DNA of 64,000 nucleotides from JAOPZW01 sp963764585 (GTDB lineage Bacteria; Actinomycetota; Thermoleophilia; Solirubrobacterales; Solirubrobacteraceae), in NCBI GenBank assembly GCA_963764585.1, contig CAVXTB010000011.1, positions 124,001 to 188,000 of the forward strand, in the 5' to 3' direction. Shown here one piece after another: positions 27,641-36,559 of this stretch. A program made the translations under genes and the position numbers. The notes beneath the pieces are model-generated. The model did no database searches and was not told the origin of the DNA. It saw only the letters and a program-made list of their open reading frames with translations. The number at the start of each line of letters is the position of its first letter. The first letter of the stretch is position 1.

Positions 27641-29434
27641 TCACGTCACCTCCCGGTGGCGGGCGACCCGCGCGCTGCGCCGGCGGACCCTGAAGCGCCA
27701 CAGCAGCGCGGTGGCCACGCCGGCCAGGCGGCGCGGGTCGCCCAGGCCGCGCAGCGTCCGCGCGTCCCACGCCATCAGGCCCTCGAAGCGGCGGCGCAGC
27801 GCGACCGTGCACCACGGTCGCGCTGCGTAGCGCTCGAGCACGGCGCGGTGGGCCTCCTGCATCGCCGCGCCGTCGGCCGACACCTGGCCCTCGTGGACGT
27901 GGTAGATCGCGGTGACGTCGGGCAGGGCGAGTCCACGGCCGTGCTCGAGCATCCGCAGCCACAGGTCGAGGTCGGCGCAGCGCTCCAGGCCGGTGTCGAA
28001 CGCGCCGGCGGCCAGCGCGACGTCGCGGCGCAGCAGCGCGGCGCTCGGCGGCACGCAGTTGTCGGGGTGCGCCACGCGCCGCGGGCCGCGCAGCCGCAGC
28101 GCCCGCGGCCCGGGGACGCCGTAGATGCGCCCGCCGCTGCTCACGCACGTTCCCGCGACCAGCACGTGGTCGCCGCGGTGCTCCCAGACCGTGCGCAGGT
28201 GGTCGGGCAGCCACTCGTCGTCGGAGTCCAGGAGCGCCACCCACGGCTGCGTGGCGTGCTCCAGGCCGGTGTTGCGCGCGGCGCCCTCGCCGCGATTGAC
28301 CTCGTGGCGCACGACGCGCGCGCCGAGCTCGGCGGCGACGGCGCCGGTCGCGTCGGTCGAGCAGTCGTCGACGACGATCACCTCGCGCGGCGCGGCGGTC
28401 TGGGCGGCGACGCTGGCGAGCGCCCGGCGCACCATCGCGGGGCGGTTGTAGGCGGGGATGACGACCGACACCGGCAGCGTGGCGGTCGCGGCCTCGCGCA
28501 GCGCCCGCCGTTCGCGCGCGCCCGCGGCGGCCTGCTGGCCGATGCGGACGTCGAGCACGGCGGCGGCACGGCGCGCGCGGCGCGGCCCGCCGGCCCGCGC
28601 GAGGGCCGCGAGCGGCGGGCGCACCACCGCGCGCACCGCCCGATGGCGCGCGGCGCGCACGAGCGCGGCGTGGGCGGGCGGCAGCCCGGCGGCGAAGGCG
28701 TCGAGGGGCAGCGTGCCGACGAGGTCGGCGTGGCGATGGTGCACGAGCCAGCGGCCCTCGCCCGAGGTGCGCGCGTCGCGGCGCAGGTCGCGCAGCGTGC
28801 GCCGGTAGAGGTGCGTGGCGCGCAGCTCGCGGCGGAACGCGCCCGTCAGCCCGGCGCGCTCGCAGCGCAGGCCGAGGTCGCGATCCGCGTTGTAGTCGGC
28901 GTCGTAGGCGGGGTCGGCGAGGCCGACGCGCAGCGCGTCGGCGCGCCGCAGCGAGAGGTTGCCCGCCCAGCAGTTGCGCAGGATCGTCGCCGGATCGCGC
29001 TGGTAGCACGCAACCGCCGTCTCGTAGGTCAGCGCGTAAAGCTCCTCGGGGATGCCCAGGGCGCGGCGCTCGACTGGCATGTAGCCGAGGACGACGAGCC
29101 CGTCGCGGCCGGCGTGCGCGGCGGCGTGGCCGGCGACGAGCCCCTCGTGCGCGAGCACGTCGTCGTCGAGCAGGACGACGACGTCGCCGGTGGCGCGCTC
29201 GACGCCGGCTTGACGCGCGCCATTCTCGCCGACGCCGGGCGTCTGCAGGGCGACGATCCGCGGCTCGCGCGCGGCGAGGTCGAGCGCCACACGGTGCGCG
29301 GCCTCGTCGCCGTCGGCGACGACGACGATCTCGCTGGCCGCCGGATCGGCCAGCAGCGGCGCCAGCACGGTCGACAGCAGTGCGCTGCGCCCATGGGTGG
29401 GCATGACGACGGAGGCGGTGGGCACGTCAGGCAA
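27641..29434 (-). CDS. Double-headed family 2 glycosyltransferase
   Basis: 597 residues from TTG 29434, chosen because GGGAGG lies 6 nt upstream; GTG 29425 is the alternative. Two GT-A domains are fused. Domain 1 (about 1-260) has ASVVMPTHGRSALLSTVLAP, VVVADGDEAAH and VVLLDDDVLAHEG; domain 2 (about 315-540) has SVVIPAYNRPAMVRRALASV, VIVVDDCSTDATG and ALLDSDDEWLPDH. Each keeps its own DxD-type metal site, so both may be active, adding two sugars in sequence. It is encoded 8 nt into the end of the pyruvyltransferase gene. Confidence 0.9.
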   Translation of the reverse strand: MPDVPTASVVMPTHGRSALLSTVLAPLLADPAASEIVVVADGDEAAHRVALDLAAREPRIVALQTPGVGENGARQAGVERATGDVVVLLDDDVLAHEGLVAGHAAAHAGRDGLVVLGYMPVERRALGIPEELYALTYETAVACYQRDPATILRNCWAGNLSLRRADALRVGLADPAYDADYNADRDLGLRCERAGLTGAFRRELRATHLYRRTLRDLRRDARTSGEGRWLVHHRHADLVGTLPLDAFAAGLPPAHAALVRAARHRAVRAVVRPPLAALARAGGPRRARRAAAVLDVRIGQQAAAGARERRALREAATATLPVSVVIPAYNRPAMVRRALASVAAQTAAPREVIVVDDCSTDATGAVAAELGARVVRHEVNRGEGAARNTGLEHATQPWVALLDSDDEWLPDHLRTVWEHRGDHVLVAGTCVSSGGRIYGVPGPRALRLRGPRRVAHPDNCVPPSAALLRRDVALAAGAFDTGLERCADLDLWLRMLEHGRGLALPDVTAIYHVHEGQVSADGAAMQEAHRAVLERYAARPWCTVALRRRFEGLMAWDARTLRGLGDPRRLAGVATALLWRFRVRRRSARVARHREVT

Positions 29435-30428
29435 GGGCGACCTCCCTGTGGGCACAGAGCTCCTCTGCTTCGGCGGCATCGGACGCGACGCGCAGCAGCG
29501 GGCTGTCCTCGGTCCACGCATCGACGAAGCGGCGCAACTTGCCGTAGCCGGTGTCGACGACCACGTGTGGCACGCCGAGCAGCAGGCAGAGGATGTGGGC
29601 ATGCAGGCGATCGGTGACCACGACCGGCGCCGAGGCCAGCAGCGCGCACGCCTCGCGCACGCGCTCGGTGGCGAGCCCGCGGTGCAGCGCGGCGAGCGCG
29701 GAGACCGCCGCGGGCGCCAGCCACGCGCGCTTGGTCGCGCGCTGGCCGGCGTGGGCGCTCAGCGCGCGCAGCCGGCGCTCGGCGGCGCCGGGGTCGGGCC
29801 AGTCGACGACGCGGCCGTGGCCGCTGGGCGGCGCCAGGCGCGGCGAGCGGCGTTCGCGGTCGGTGCGCGCCAGCCACAGCGGCGGACCGGGCGGCGTCGC
29901 GCGGCGCAGCGCCGGGCGCAGCGCGAACGCGGCGTCGGGGCACAGCTCGACGGTCGCCCGCGGCGCGAGCGCCCGCGCGGTCTCGGCGCTCGGCCGGTCG
30001 CGGCACAGGACCGTCAGGCGCGGATGGCTCGCGAGGGCGGCGGCGGCCCGCCGGCGAGCGGCGTCGTCGCCGAACTGCAGCGACTGGGGGAGCTGCACGA
30101 TCGGCAGGTCGGGCAGCTCGCGGACCGCGCGCTCGCGCAGCTCCTGGTAGCCGGGCCACTCGTCGCCGAAGTTGCCGCCGCCGTGCAGCAGCACGACGCC
30201 GTTGGGGCCGACCGCGCGGCGCACGGCGCGCGGGTCGTAGCCGTGCGTCTCGCAGACGTAGGCGATGCGCGCGCGCAGGCGGCGCAGCAGCGCGAGCTCA
30301 CCCAGCCAGATCGCGTTGTCGCCGGAGTTGGGGTGGTTGGGCAGGTCGAGCACGGCGACCGGCGCGCCGTGCGCGACCGCGCCGGCGACCGTGCGCTCCA
30401 GGCGCGTGCGGAGGGCGTCGACGGTCAT
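29427..30428 (-). CDS. Polysaccharide pyruvyl transferase family protein
   Basis: 333 residues from ATG 30428 with GGGAGG about 7 nt upstream. It has the family's N-terminal NSGDNAIWLGE, the glycine-rich VVLLHGGGNFGDEWPGYQEL and the late VVVTDRLHAHILCLLLGVPH block. Such enzymes move pyruvate from phosphoenolpyruvate onto a glycan to form a ketal, adding negative charge to the polymer. It is coupled to the flippase by an ATGA overlap. Confidence 0.93.
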   Translation of the reverse strand: MTVDALRTRLERTVAGAVAHGAPVAVLDLPNHPNSGDNAIWLGELALLRRLRARIAYVCETHGYDPRAVRRAVGPNGVVLLHGGGNFGDEWPGYQELRERAVRELPDLPIVQLPQSLQFGDDAARRRAAAALASHPRLTVLCRDRPSAETARALAPRATVELCPDAAFALRPALRRATPPGPPLWLARTDRERRSPRLAPPSGHGRVVDWPDPGAAERRLRALSAHAGQRATKRAWLAPAAVSALAALHRGLATERVREACALLASAPVVVTDRLHAHILCLLLGVPHVVVDTGYGKLRRFVDAWTEDSPLLRVASDAAEAEELCAHREVALA

Positions 30429-31942
30429 GCCGGCACCTCCCGCTGGAAGCGGACCTGCAGGCGCTCGCGGGCGGCCGCGACGCGCGCGCGGTCGCGCGGG
30501 TTGCGCCGGCACGTCAGCGTGATCAGCGCGCCGTAGACGAGCGTCCCGGCGAGCAGCGCGGGCAGTGGGCCGGGGGGGACCGCGCCGTCGAACGCGCGCG
30601 CCACGAAGAAGGTCACGGCGAACGCCGCGGCGAGGCCGAGCAGCTCGTGCACCGGCCACAGCGCTCGCAGCGAGCTCGTCCAGTGGCGGCGGGCGATGAC
30701 GCTCGTGACCGTGAGCTTCGCGACGCCGGCCAGCACGCTGGCCAGCGCGGCACCGGTGATGCCCATGGCGCCGGTGAGCACGATGACGAGCGCGACCATC
30801 AGCGCGGTGTGGCCGGCGGCGATCGCGGTGACGATCCCCGGCCGGTCCACGGCCCACAGCTGCGTCTGCTGCACCGAGCTCATCGCTCCGAGCGCGGGGA
30901 CGAGCAGCAGCAGCGCGAACGCGTCGGAGGCGCGCTCGAAGCCGGGGCCGAAGAGGCTCATGATCCCGTGCGCCGCCCCGCCGCCGACCGCCGCCGGCAG
31001 CAGCAGCGCGATCGCGGCGTAGCGCAGCGAGTCGGCCACGGCGCGGTCGAAGCCCGCGGCGTCGCTGCGCGAGCGTCGCTCGACCAGGGTGGGGAAGAGC
31101 ATCTCGAGGATGCGGAAGTTGATGTCGACGAGGCGCTGGGCGACCTGGGCGGCGCGGTTGTAGGCGCCGATCGCCGCGGTCGTCGTGACGAAGCCCATCA
31201 CCCACACCGCGACCTGGCTCGCGACGCCCTGAAGCGCCGTGCCCGGCGCGGTCTTCAGCCCCCAGCGCACCATGCCGGGCAGGGCCTGCGCGCCCTCGCG
31301 CAGCACCGCACGGGCGACGTGCGCGCGCATGAAGCCGCCGATGACCGCCAGGCGCACGACCAGCGCGAGCAGCGGGCCGGCCACGGTCGCCGCGACCAGG
31401 CACCACAGCGAGCGCACGAAGACGGCCGCCACGACCGCGGTCGCCAGGAAGGCCAGCGCGTGCACGAGCCGCGCCCAGAAGAGCTGGCGTCCCGCGCGGA
31501 ACGCCGACAGGATCATGTCGAGGTTCCAGTTCGTGTTCTCGATCAGCACGTAGCTGGCGATGAGCACGGCGCTGGGCGCGAACAGCTCGGGATGGTGCAG
31601 CGGGCCGTGCAGCAGCAGGTAGGCGGCGGGCAGCGCGATCGCCGTCACGACGAGCGTCAGGCCCAGCGAGAAGGCGAAGACGGCGACGAACAGCCCCGTC
31701 ACCCGCGGCGCGCGCGGCGCGAGCACCGACAGCTCGCGCACGAGCCCGGCCTGCTCCTGCGCCGTGGAGAGGTAGGCGAGCGCGAGCGCGGGCGCCTGGG
31801 CGAGCGCCAGCTCGCCCAGCGTCGAGGCGCCGTACAGGCGCGCGATGGCGACGCTACTGGCCAGCCCGACGACGGCGCTCAGCGCGAAGCTCGCGCCGCC
31901 GAAGGCCATGCCCTCGCTGAAGGTGGCGCGCTTGGCGGTCAT
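30425..31942 (-). CDS. Wzx-type polysaccharide flippase
   Basis: 505 residues from ATG 31942, with about 12-14 hydrophobic segments. The N-terminus (FGGASFALSAVVGLASSVAI then ARLYGASTLGELALAQ) is typical of the Wzx/RfbX branch of the MOP superfamily. It should flip undecaprenyl-linked repeat units across the membrane. It overlaps its neighbours by 4 nt on both sides, so it is part of one tightly coupled operon. Confidence 0.93.
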   Translation of the reverse strand: MTAKRATFSEGMAFGGASFALSAVVGLASSVAIARLYGASTLGELALAQAPALALAYLSTAQEQAGLVRELSVLAPRAPRVTGLFVAVFAFSLGLTLVVTAIALPAAYLLLHGPLHHPELFAPSAVLIASYVLIENTNWNLDMILSAFRAGRQLFWARLVHALAFLATAVVAAVFVRSLWCLVAATVAGPLLALVVRLAVIGGFMRAHVARAVLREGAQALPGMVRWGLKTAPGTALQGVASQVAVWVMGFVTTTAAIGAYNRAAQVAQRLVDINFRILEMLFPTLVERRSRSDAAGFDRAVADSLRYAAIALLLPAAVGGGAAHGIMSLFGPGFERASDAFALLLLVPALGAMSSVQQTQLWAVDRPGIVTAIAAGHTALMVALVIVLTGAMGITGAALASVLAGVAKLTVTSVIARRHWTSSLRALWPVHELLGLAAAFAVTFFVARAFDGAVPPGPLPALLAGTLVYGALITLTCRRNPRDRARVAAARERLQVRFQREVPA

Positions 31943-32715
31943 CGCCCGACCCCCCGCCGGCGGGCCAGCGACCGGGCGAACAGCGCCGCGGCGAGCGGGA
32001 TCCCCTCGACCAGGTAGCGCCGCCACAGGCGCGCGGGCTCCTGCGACAGCCGCCACAGCCACTCCAGGCCCGTGCGCTGCACCCACGCGGGCGCGCGCCG
32101 GATCTCGCCCGCGGCGAAGCTCAGCGAGACCCCGAGGCCCAGGAACCAGCTCGCGGGCGCCGCGCGCCGCAGGCGCGGGATCGCGGCGATCTGCTTGGCC
32201 AGGGGCAGGCCGACGTAGACGAGGTCGGGCTGCGCGGCGTGCAGGTCGCGGGCGACGGCGTCGAGCTCGTCGTCGCCGCCGTCCTCGGCCACGTGTGGTG
32301 CCGCGGTGCCGGCGACGCGCAGGCCAGGCGCGCGGCGGCGCAGCTCGTCCGCTGCGCCGTCCGCTGCACCCGGGTTGCCCCCGAGGAGGAAGACCGACGC
32401 GCCGATCCGCCCGCCGGCGTCGCTGAGCGTCCAGATGAGGTCCGACCCCGCGACGCGCTCGGGCAGCGGCGTGCGCTGCAGCCGGCTGGCCCAGACGAGC
32501 GGCATGCCGTCGGCGAGGACGAGGTCGGCGTCGGCGAAGGCGCGGCGCACGGCGTCGCTGTCGCGATGGCGGCGCAGGTGGTCGAGGTTGGGCGTGATGA
32601 CCCAGCCGCCGTCGCCCTCGCGCAGCGCGTCGACGATCGCGTCGACGGCCTCGCGCTCGGTGACCGCGTCGACCGGCATGCCCATCAGGGAGATGCGCTC
32701 GTGGCGATCGGTCAC
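31939..32715 (-). CDS. WecG/TagA/CpsF family (GT26) glycosyltransferase
   Basis: 258 residues from GTG 32715. The family blocks are all present: GMPVDAVTEREAVDAI, VITPNLDHLRRHR, LVLADGMPLVWASRLQRTPL, ERVAGSDLIW, VFLLGGNPGAADGAADEL and PDLVYVGLPLAKQ. GT26 enzymes usually add the second sugar to an undecaprenyl-PP-linked sugar, which fits its place next to the initiating transferase. The GTG shares one base with the stop of that gene (TAGTG). Confidence 0.95.
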   Translation of the reverse strand: MTDRHERISLMGMPVDAVTEREAVDAIVDALREGDGGWVITPNLDHLRRHRDSDAVRRAFADADLVLADGMPLVWASRLQRTPLPERVAGSDLIWTLSDAGGRIGASVFLLGGNPGAADGAADELRRRAPGLRVAGTAAPHVAEDGGDDELDAVARDLHAAQPDLVYVGLPLAKQIAAIPRLRRAAPASWFLGLGVSLSFAAGEIRRAPAWVQRTGLEWLWRLSQEPARLWRRYLVEGIPLAAALFARSLARRRGVGR

Positions 32716-34235
32716 TAGAGCCCCCGGCGGCTCAGGACGAAGGCGATCGTGCGCAGCATGATCTTCACGTCGAGCCACAGCGACCAGTTCGCCGCGTACA
32801 GGTAGTCGAGCTTGACCATCTCCTGCAGCGGGATCCGCGCCGAGCCGAGCACCTGCCAGCGGCCGGTCATCCCCGGCGTGAGGTGCAGGCGGCGGCGGTA
32901 CCAGCCGACGACGCGCTGGTCGTCCTCGGGCACGAGCGGCCGCGGGCCGACCAGGCTCATCTCGCCGCGCAGCACGTTGAGCAGCTGCGGCAGCTCGTCG
33001 AGCGACGTGCGCCGCAGCAGCCGGCCCGCGCGCGTGATCCTGGGGTCGTCGGCGATCTTGAACAGGCCGTCGGCTTGGTTGTGGTGGCGCAGCGCGTCCT
33101 TCTGGCGGTCGGCGCCGTCGACCATCGTGCGGAACTTCGCCATCGAGAACGTGCGCCCGTCGCGCCCGACGCGCTGCTGGCGATAGAGGACCGGCCCGCG
33201 GCTGTCGAGCTTGATGGCCAGCGCGATCAGCGCGAAGAGCGGCGCGAGCACGAGGAGGCCGAGCGTCGCGCCGATCACGTCGGTGCTGCGCTTCAGCAGC
33301 CAGGCCGAGCGCGACAGCCCGAAGCGCCGGACGCCGAGCAGCGCGACGCCCTCGACGTCGTCGAAGACGACCGACGAGCCGACGACCTCGAGCATGCGCG
33401 GCAGCACGCTGACCTTCAGCCCGAGCGCCTTGGCGGCGCGGACCAGGTCCAGCAGCTCGGCCTGGTCCTCGGGGCCGGGGGCGAGCACGAGGCGATGGAT
33501 GTCGCTGCGGGCGGCGATCGTCTCGAGCGCCTCGGCCGCGACGTGCTGGTCGCCGAGCTCGCTGGAGGTGATCGCGGCGACGACCTGGGCGTGCGCGCCG
33601 TGGGCCTCGCGGATCTTGCGCTCGGCGCGCGCGCACGCGCTGCGCTCGCCCACGAGCAGGCAGCGGTCGACGGGCGTGAAGCGCCGCGTGATCGCCCGTG
33701 CCGCCACGCGGCCGCCGATCAGCGCCACGGTCTGGCCCGCCCACAGCGCGAGGATCTGGTCGCGGCCGAGGAAGCCGCCGAGCACCGGCTGGCCGGCGAG
33801 CCACACGACGAGCGCCCACAGCGTGGCGAGCTGGAACAGCCGCGGCGCCTCGTCCAGCGTGGAGGGCTTGAGGGTCAGCTCGTCGCGCTCGTAGAGCCCC
33901 AGCGCCTTGGCCAGCGCCACGCAGCCGAGCGCCGCGACGGCGACGGCCCAGACCGGGAGGCGGTCCTGGATGCCGCCGAGCGCCACGACGCAGATCGCGA
34001 GGCTGGCGGCGGCCGACAGCGCGTCGGCGCCGGCCAGCAGCCGGCGCGAGAGCTGCTCGCGCCGCAGCGCCGCGCGCGGGCGCAGCGAGTCGGCGTCGGG
34101 CCGCCAGCCGGTCGGCACGTCGTCGGCCGCCGAGTGCTGGCGCGGCAGCAGCTCGTCGACCGCCACGGGCCGCCTGGGCGGACGCGGACGGAGTCGCGCA
34201 CGTGTGCGCGACCGCAGCTGTGTCGGCGTGATCAC
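32715..34235 (-). CDS. Undecaprenyl-phosphate sugar phosphotransferase (WbaP/CpsE type)
   Basis: 506 residues from GTG 34235. An N-terminal part with about four transmembrane helices and a Rossmann-like CoA-binding-type region (RCLLVGERSACARAERK) precedes the catalytic bacterial sugar transferase domain (about 310-506). Its signatures are KRSTDVIGATLGLLVLAPLF, YRQQRVGRDGRTFSMAKFRT, SLDELPQLLNVLRGEMSLVG and PGMTGRWQVLG; the Asp-Glu pair in LDELPQ is catalytic. It starts repeat-unit synthesis on the lipid carrier. It is coupled to the upstream luxR gene. Confidence 0.96.
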   Translation of the reverse strand: MITPTQLRSRTRARLRPRPPRRPVAVDELLPRQHSAADDVPTGWRPDADSLRPRAALRREQLSRRLLAGADALSAAASLAICVVALGGIQDRLPVWAVAVAALGCVALAKALGLYERDELTLKPSTLDEAPRLFQLATLWALVVWLAGQPVLGGFLGRDQILALWAGQTVALIGGRVAARAITRRFTPVDRCLLVGERSACARAERKIREAHGAHAQVVAAITSSELGDQHVAAEALETIAARSDIHRLVLAPGPEDQAELLDLVRAAKALGLKVSVLPRMLEVVGSSVVFDDVEGVALLGVRRFGLSRSAWLLKRSTDVIGATLGLLVLAPLFALIALAIKLDSRGPVLYRQQRVGRDGRTFSMAKFRTMVDGADRQKDALRHHNQADGLFKIADDPRITRAGRLLRRTSLDELPQLLNVLRGEMSLVGPRPLVPEDDQRVVGWYRRRLHLTPGMTGRWQVLGSARIPLQEMVKLDYLYAANWSLWLDVKIMLRTIAFVLSRRGL

Positions 34236-34909
34236 TCGGCGGCCAGCGCGGCCGGGTCGTGGTCGGCATCCAGCAGCAGCGCGAGCGCCTCGGAGCGGTT
34301 CTCGACGCCGAGCTTGGCGAAGCAGGCGGAGAGGTGGCGCTTGACGGTCCCCAGCGAGACGGTCAGCCGGGTGGCGATCTCGCCGGTCGTCGAGCCCTCG
34401 GCGGCCAGCGCGAGGACCTCGCGCTCGCGCGGGGACAGGGCGGGCGGCTCGAGGCGCTCGCGCATCGCCTCGGGCACGACCACGAGGCCGGCCGAGGCGG
34501 CGCGGACAGCGAGTGCGAGGCCGGTCTCGACGTGGGTCGCCTCGACCGCGGCGCCCGCGCCGGCGCGCAGGGCGCGGCGCAGCGGGCCGCCGCTCACGCG
34601 CTCGAGAACGAGCACGGTGCGCGCGTCGGGCAGCTCGCGGCGCACGGCCTGCAGGTGGGGCAGCGCCGCGTCGGCGTCCTCTACGGCCAGCACGGCGACG
34701 GTCGGCGGCTGCCCGGCCGCGTCGATCTCCGCGGGCGTCTCGGCCTGCGCGATGACCGGGAGGCGGTCGAAGTCCAGGGCGGCCTCGATGCGGCGTCGCA
34801 GCAGGGGCGGCCCGGCGATCACGGCGACCGACGGCTCCGGCTCGACGAGGTCGACGTCCTGCAGCGGGCCGGTCAGCGCCAGAGCGGGAAGGTTCGTGCG
34901 GTCTGCCAC
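34232..34909 (-). CDS. LuxR/NarL-type regulator with degenerate receiver domain
   Basis: 225 residues from GTG 34909; AGGAGG lies exactly 5 nt upstream, which decides the start. The C-terminal GerE helix-turn-helix is intact (LSPREREVLALAAEGSTTGE, TVSLGTVKRHLSACFAKLGV). The N-terminal 120 residues look like a receiver domain, but the acidic pocket and phospho-acceptor Asp are missing (VAVIAGPPLLRRR where DDxxL is expected, VAVLAVEDAD where the acceptor Asp is expected). It probably works without phosphorylation. It leads the polysaccharide operon and is the obvious local regulator. Confidence 0.9.
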   Translation of the reverse strand: MADRTNLPALALTGPLQDVDLVEPEPSVAVIAGPPLLRRRIEAALDFDRLPVIAQAETPAEIDAAGQPPTVAVLAVEDADAALPHLQAVRRELPDARTVLVLERVSGGPLRRALRAGAGAAVEATHVETGLALAVRAASAGLVVVPEAMRERLEPPALSPREREVLALAAEGSTTGEIATRLTVSLGTVKRHLSACFAKLGVENRSEALALLLDADHDPAALAAE

Positions 34910-35096
34910 GGACGCCTCCTCATTCGGATGTGTACGTACGTCGTTCACGGCCGGCGGCACGCTAGGGGACGCATGTCGATGCCGTTTGAGATCGGTGTTG
35001 ACTGCGAATTAGGAGGTTGAGATTCGGTTTGCGCCCAGAGCGTGAATTTCTCCACCAAGACCGAACCTCGACGCCGGATCGCTGTTAAGAGACGCG

Positions 35097-35120
35097 AGGG
35101 GGTCGGCTCGTCGACCCCCT
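35097..35120 (+). promoter_or_regulatory. Strong hairpin just before the PAS-BTAD start codon
   Basis: Nine-base perfect arms (AGGGGGTCG / CGACCCCCT) with a 6-nt loop end 7 nt before the ATG at 35128, where a ribosome-binding site would normally be. It could be a translation-blocking stem, an attenuator or a stray terminator; no T-run follows. Confidence 0.5.
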
Positions 35121-35127
35121 TCCTTGC

Positions 35128-36336
35128 ATGCCCTACCCCTCTCCTGACAACGGCGCCCGCGCCGCGGCGCGCCTGCACGACCTTGCCCCGACGCTCCTCG
35201 CCGAGCTCCCGTTCGGCGTGCTCGTCGCTGGCCGCGACGGCGCGATGGACGCCTGGAACGGGGCTGCGCGGCGGCTGCTGGGCGACGACCGGCGGCTGGC
35301 CGACGACGCGCGGCCCGGCGGGGTGCGCTGCTGCGACCTGTTGGGCTGCAACAGCGGCGACGGGCCGCTGGCTGACGCCTGCATCACCGAGCTCGCGCGC
35401 GATGCCTCCGACGTGCTGCCGGAGGTGCGCGTCGACGTGCGCGGCGGGGCGGCGTGGGTCATCGCGTCCGCAGCGGGCGAGGAGCGGGTCGTCTTCCAGC
35501 TCCGGCCGGCCGACCCGCGCGACCGCCGCCGGCGGACCGATCCGCACTGGGCGGTGCGCCCGCACCTCTACCTCGAGGTCCTCGGGCGCACGCAGGTGCG
35601 AAGCGGCGAGACCGCGCTCGGCGGGCGCTGGCTGGCCCAGCGGCCCGGGCAGCTGCTGAAGTTCATGGTCGCCAGCCGCGGCCGGCCGGTGCACACCGAG
35701 GAGATCGCCCACGCGCTGTGGCCGGCGGCCGGCAACGAGACGCCGGGCAACGTCCGCCACCACATGCACGCGCTGCGCCGGCGCCTGGAGCCGCGGCGGC
35801 CGAACCGCGCGCCGCCGCAGTTCGTCGTCACGCGCGGCGGCGGCTATCAGCTCGACCCCGCGCGGGTCACGATCGACGCCGACGCGTTCGTCGAGCTGGC
35901 CGAGACCGGGCTCGATGCCGCCGCTGCCGGGCAGCACGAGCACGCGCGCGGCCGCCTCGCGGGGGCCGCGCGGCTGTACGGCGGCGACTTCCTCGCCGAC
36001 GAGCCCTACGCCGAGTGGGCGCTCGACGAGCGCGACCGCCTGCGCGACCTCATCGCGCGGGTGCTGCACGTGCTCGCCGATCTCGATCGCGCCGCCGGCG
36101 ACCTCGAGGCGTCCTACACGCACCTGCGCCGCCTGGCCGAGCTCGAGCCGCTCGACACCCACGTCCAGCGCGAGCTGCTCGAGGTCTGCCTGCGCCGCGG
36201 CCGGCGCACGGAGGCCGCCCGCCGCTACCACGCGCTGCGCGTGCGCACGATGCGCGAGCTGGGCCAGGAGCCCGGGTTCAGCCTGGCGGACCTGGCCGAT
36301 CAGGTGGGTGCCGCTCGCCCTACTTCGAGACGATGA
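35128..36336 (+). CDS. PAS-winged helix-BTAD (SARP-like) transcriptional regulator
   Basis: 402 residues. A PAS-like domain (ELPFGVLVAGRDGAMDAWNG) with a cysteine cluster (VRCCDLLGCN) occupies about 20-115. An OmpR-type winged helix follows (about 150-240, with EVLGRTQVRSGE and PGNVRHHMHALRRRLEPR), then a helical BTAD domain (about 245-390). The cysteines could bind a metal or sense redox state. It is divergent from the LuxR gene that heads the polysaccharide operon, so it may regulate that locus. The ATG has no Shine-Dalgarno sequence, and a hairpin precedes it. The 3' end overlaps the convergent gene by 17 nt. Confidence 0.88.
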   Translation: MPYPSPDNGARAAARLHDLAPTLLAELPFGVLVAGRDGAMDAWNGAARRLLGDDRRLADDARPGGVRCCDLLGCNSGDGPLADACITELARDASDVLPEVRVDVRGGAAWVIASAAGEERVVFQLRPADPRDRRRRTDPHWAVRPHLYLEVLGRTQVRSGETALGGRWLAQRPGQLLKFMVASRGRPVHTEEIAHALWPAAGNETPGNVRHHMHALRRRLEPRRPNRAPPQFVVTRGGGYQLDPARVTIDADAFVELAETGLDAAAAGQHEHARGRLAGAARLYGGDFLADEPYAEWALDERDRLRDLIARVLHVLADLDRAAGDLEASYTHLRRLAELEPLDTHVQRELLEVCLRRGRRTEAARRYHALRVRTMRELGQEPGFSLADLADQVGAARPTSRR

Positions 36337-36559
36337 CCGAGATCCCGAAGACCACGCCGCCGGCGAAGACCAGGGCGGCGACGGTGGCCAGCGCGAGGTA
36401 GGCGGTCGCCGCGCCCGCGCGGTCGGCCCGGCGGCAGTCCGTCGCGCGCGTGGCGCCGACGATGATCGTGGCGAAGCTCACGGAGACCGCGACCGCGGCG
36501 AGTGCCGACGCCCACACGAGCTCGAACAGCTGGCCCCAGTCGATCGCGGCGAAGGTCAT
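36320..36559 (-). CDS. Small two-helix membrane protein in the PiT operon
   Basis: 79 residues from ATG 36559, which overlaps the PiT stop as ATGA. Two hydrophobic helices (VWASALAAVAVSVSFATIIV and LALATVAALVFAGGVVFGIS) are joined by a charged loop with a Cys (TRATDCRRADRAG). It is translated with the phosphate transporter and could be an accessory subunit; no family is recognised. Confidence 0.78.
   Translation of the reverse strand: MTFAAIDWGQLFELVWASALAAVAVSVSFATIIVGATRATDCRRADRAGAATAYLALATVAALVFAGGVVFGISVIVSK

Noticed and set aside
34931..34942. ACGTACGT-type palindrome before the LuxR gene
   Set aside because: Too short and without a second site; could be chance.
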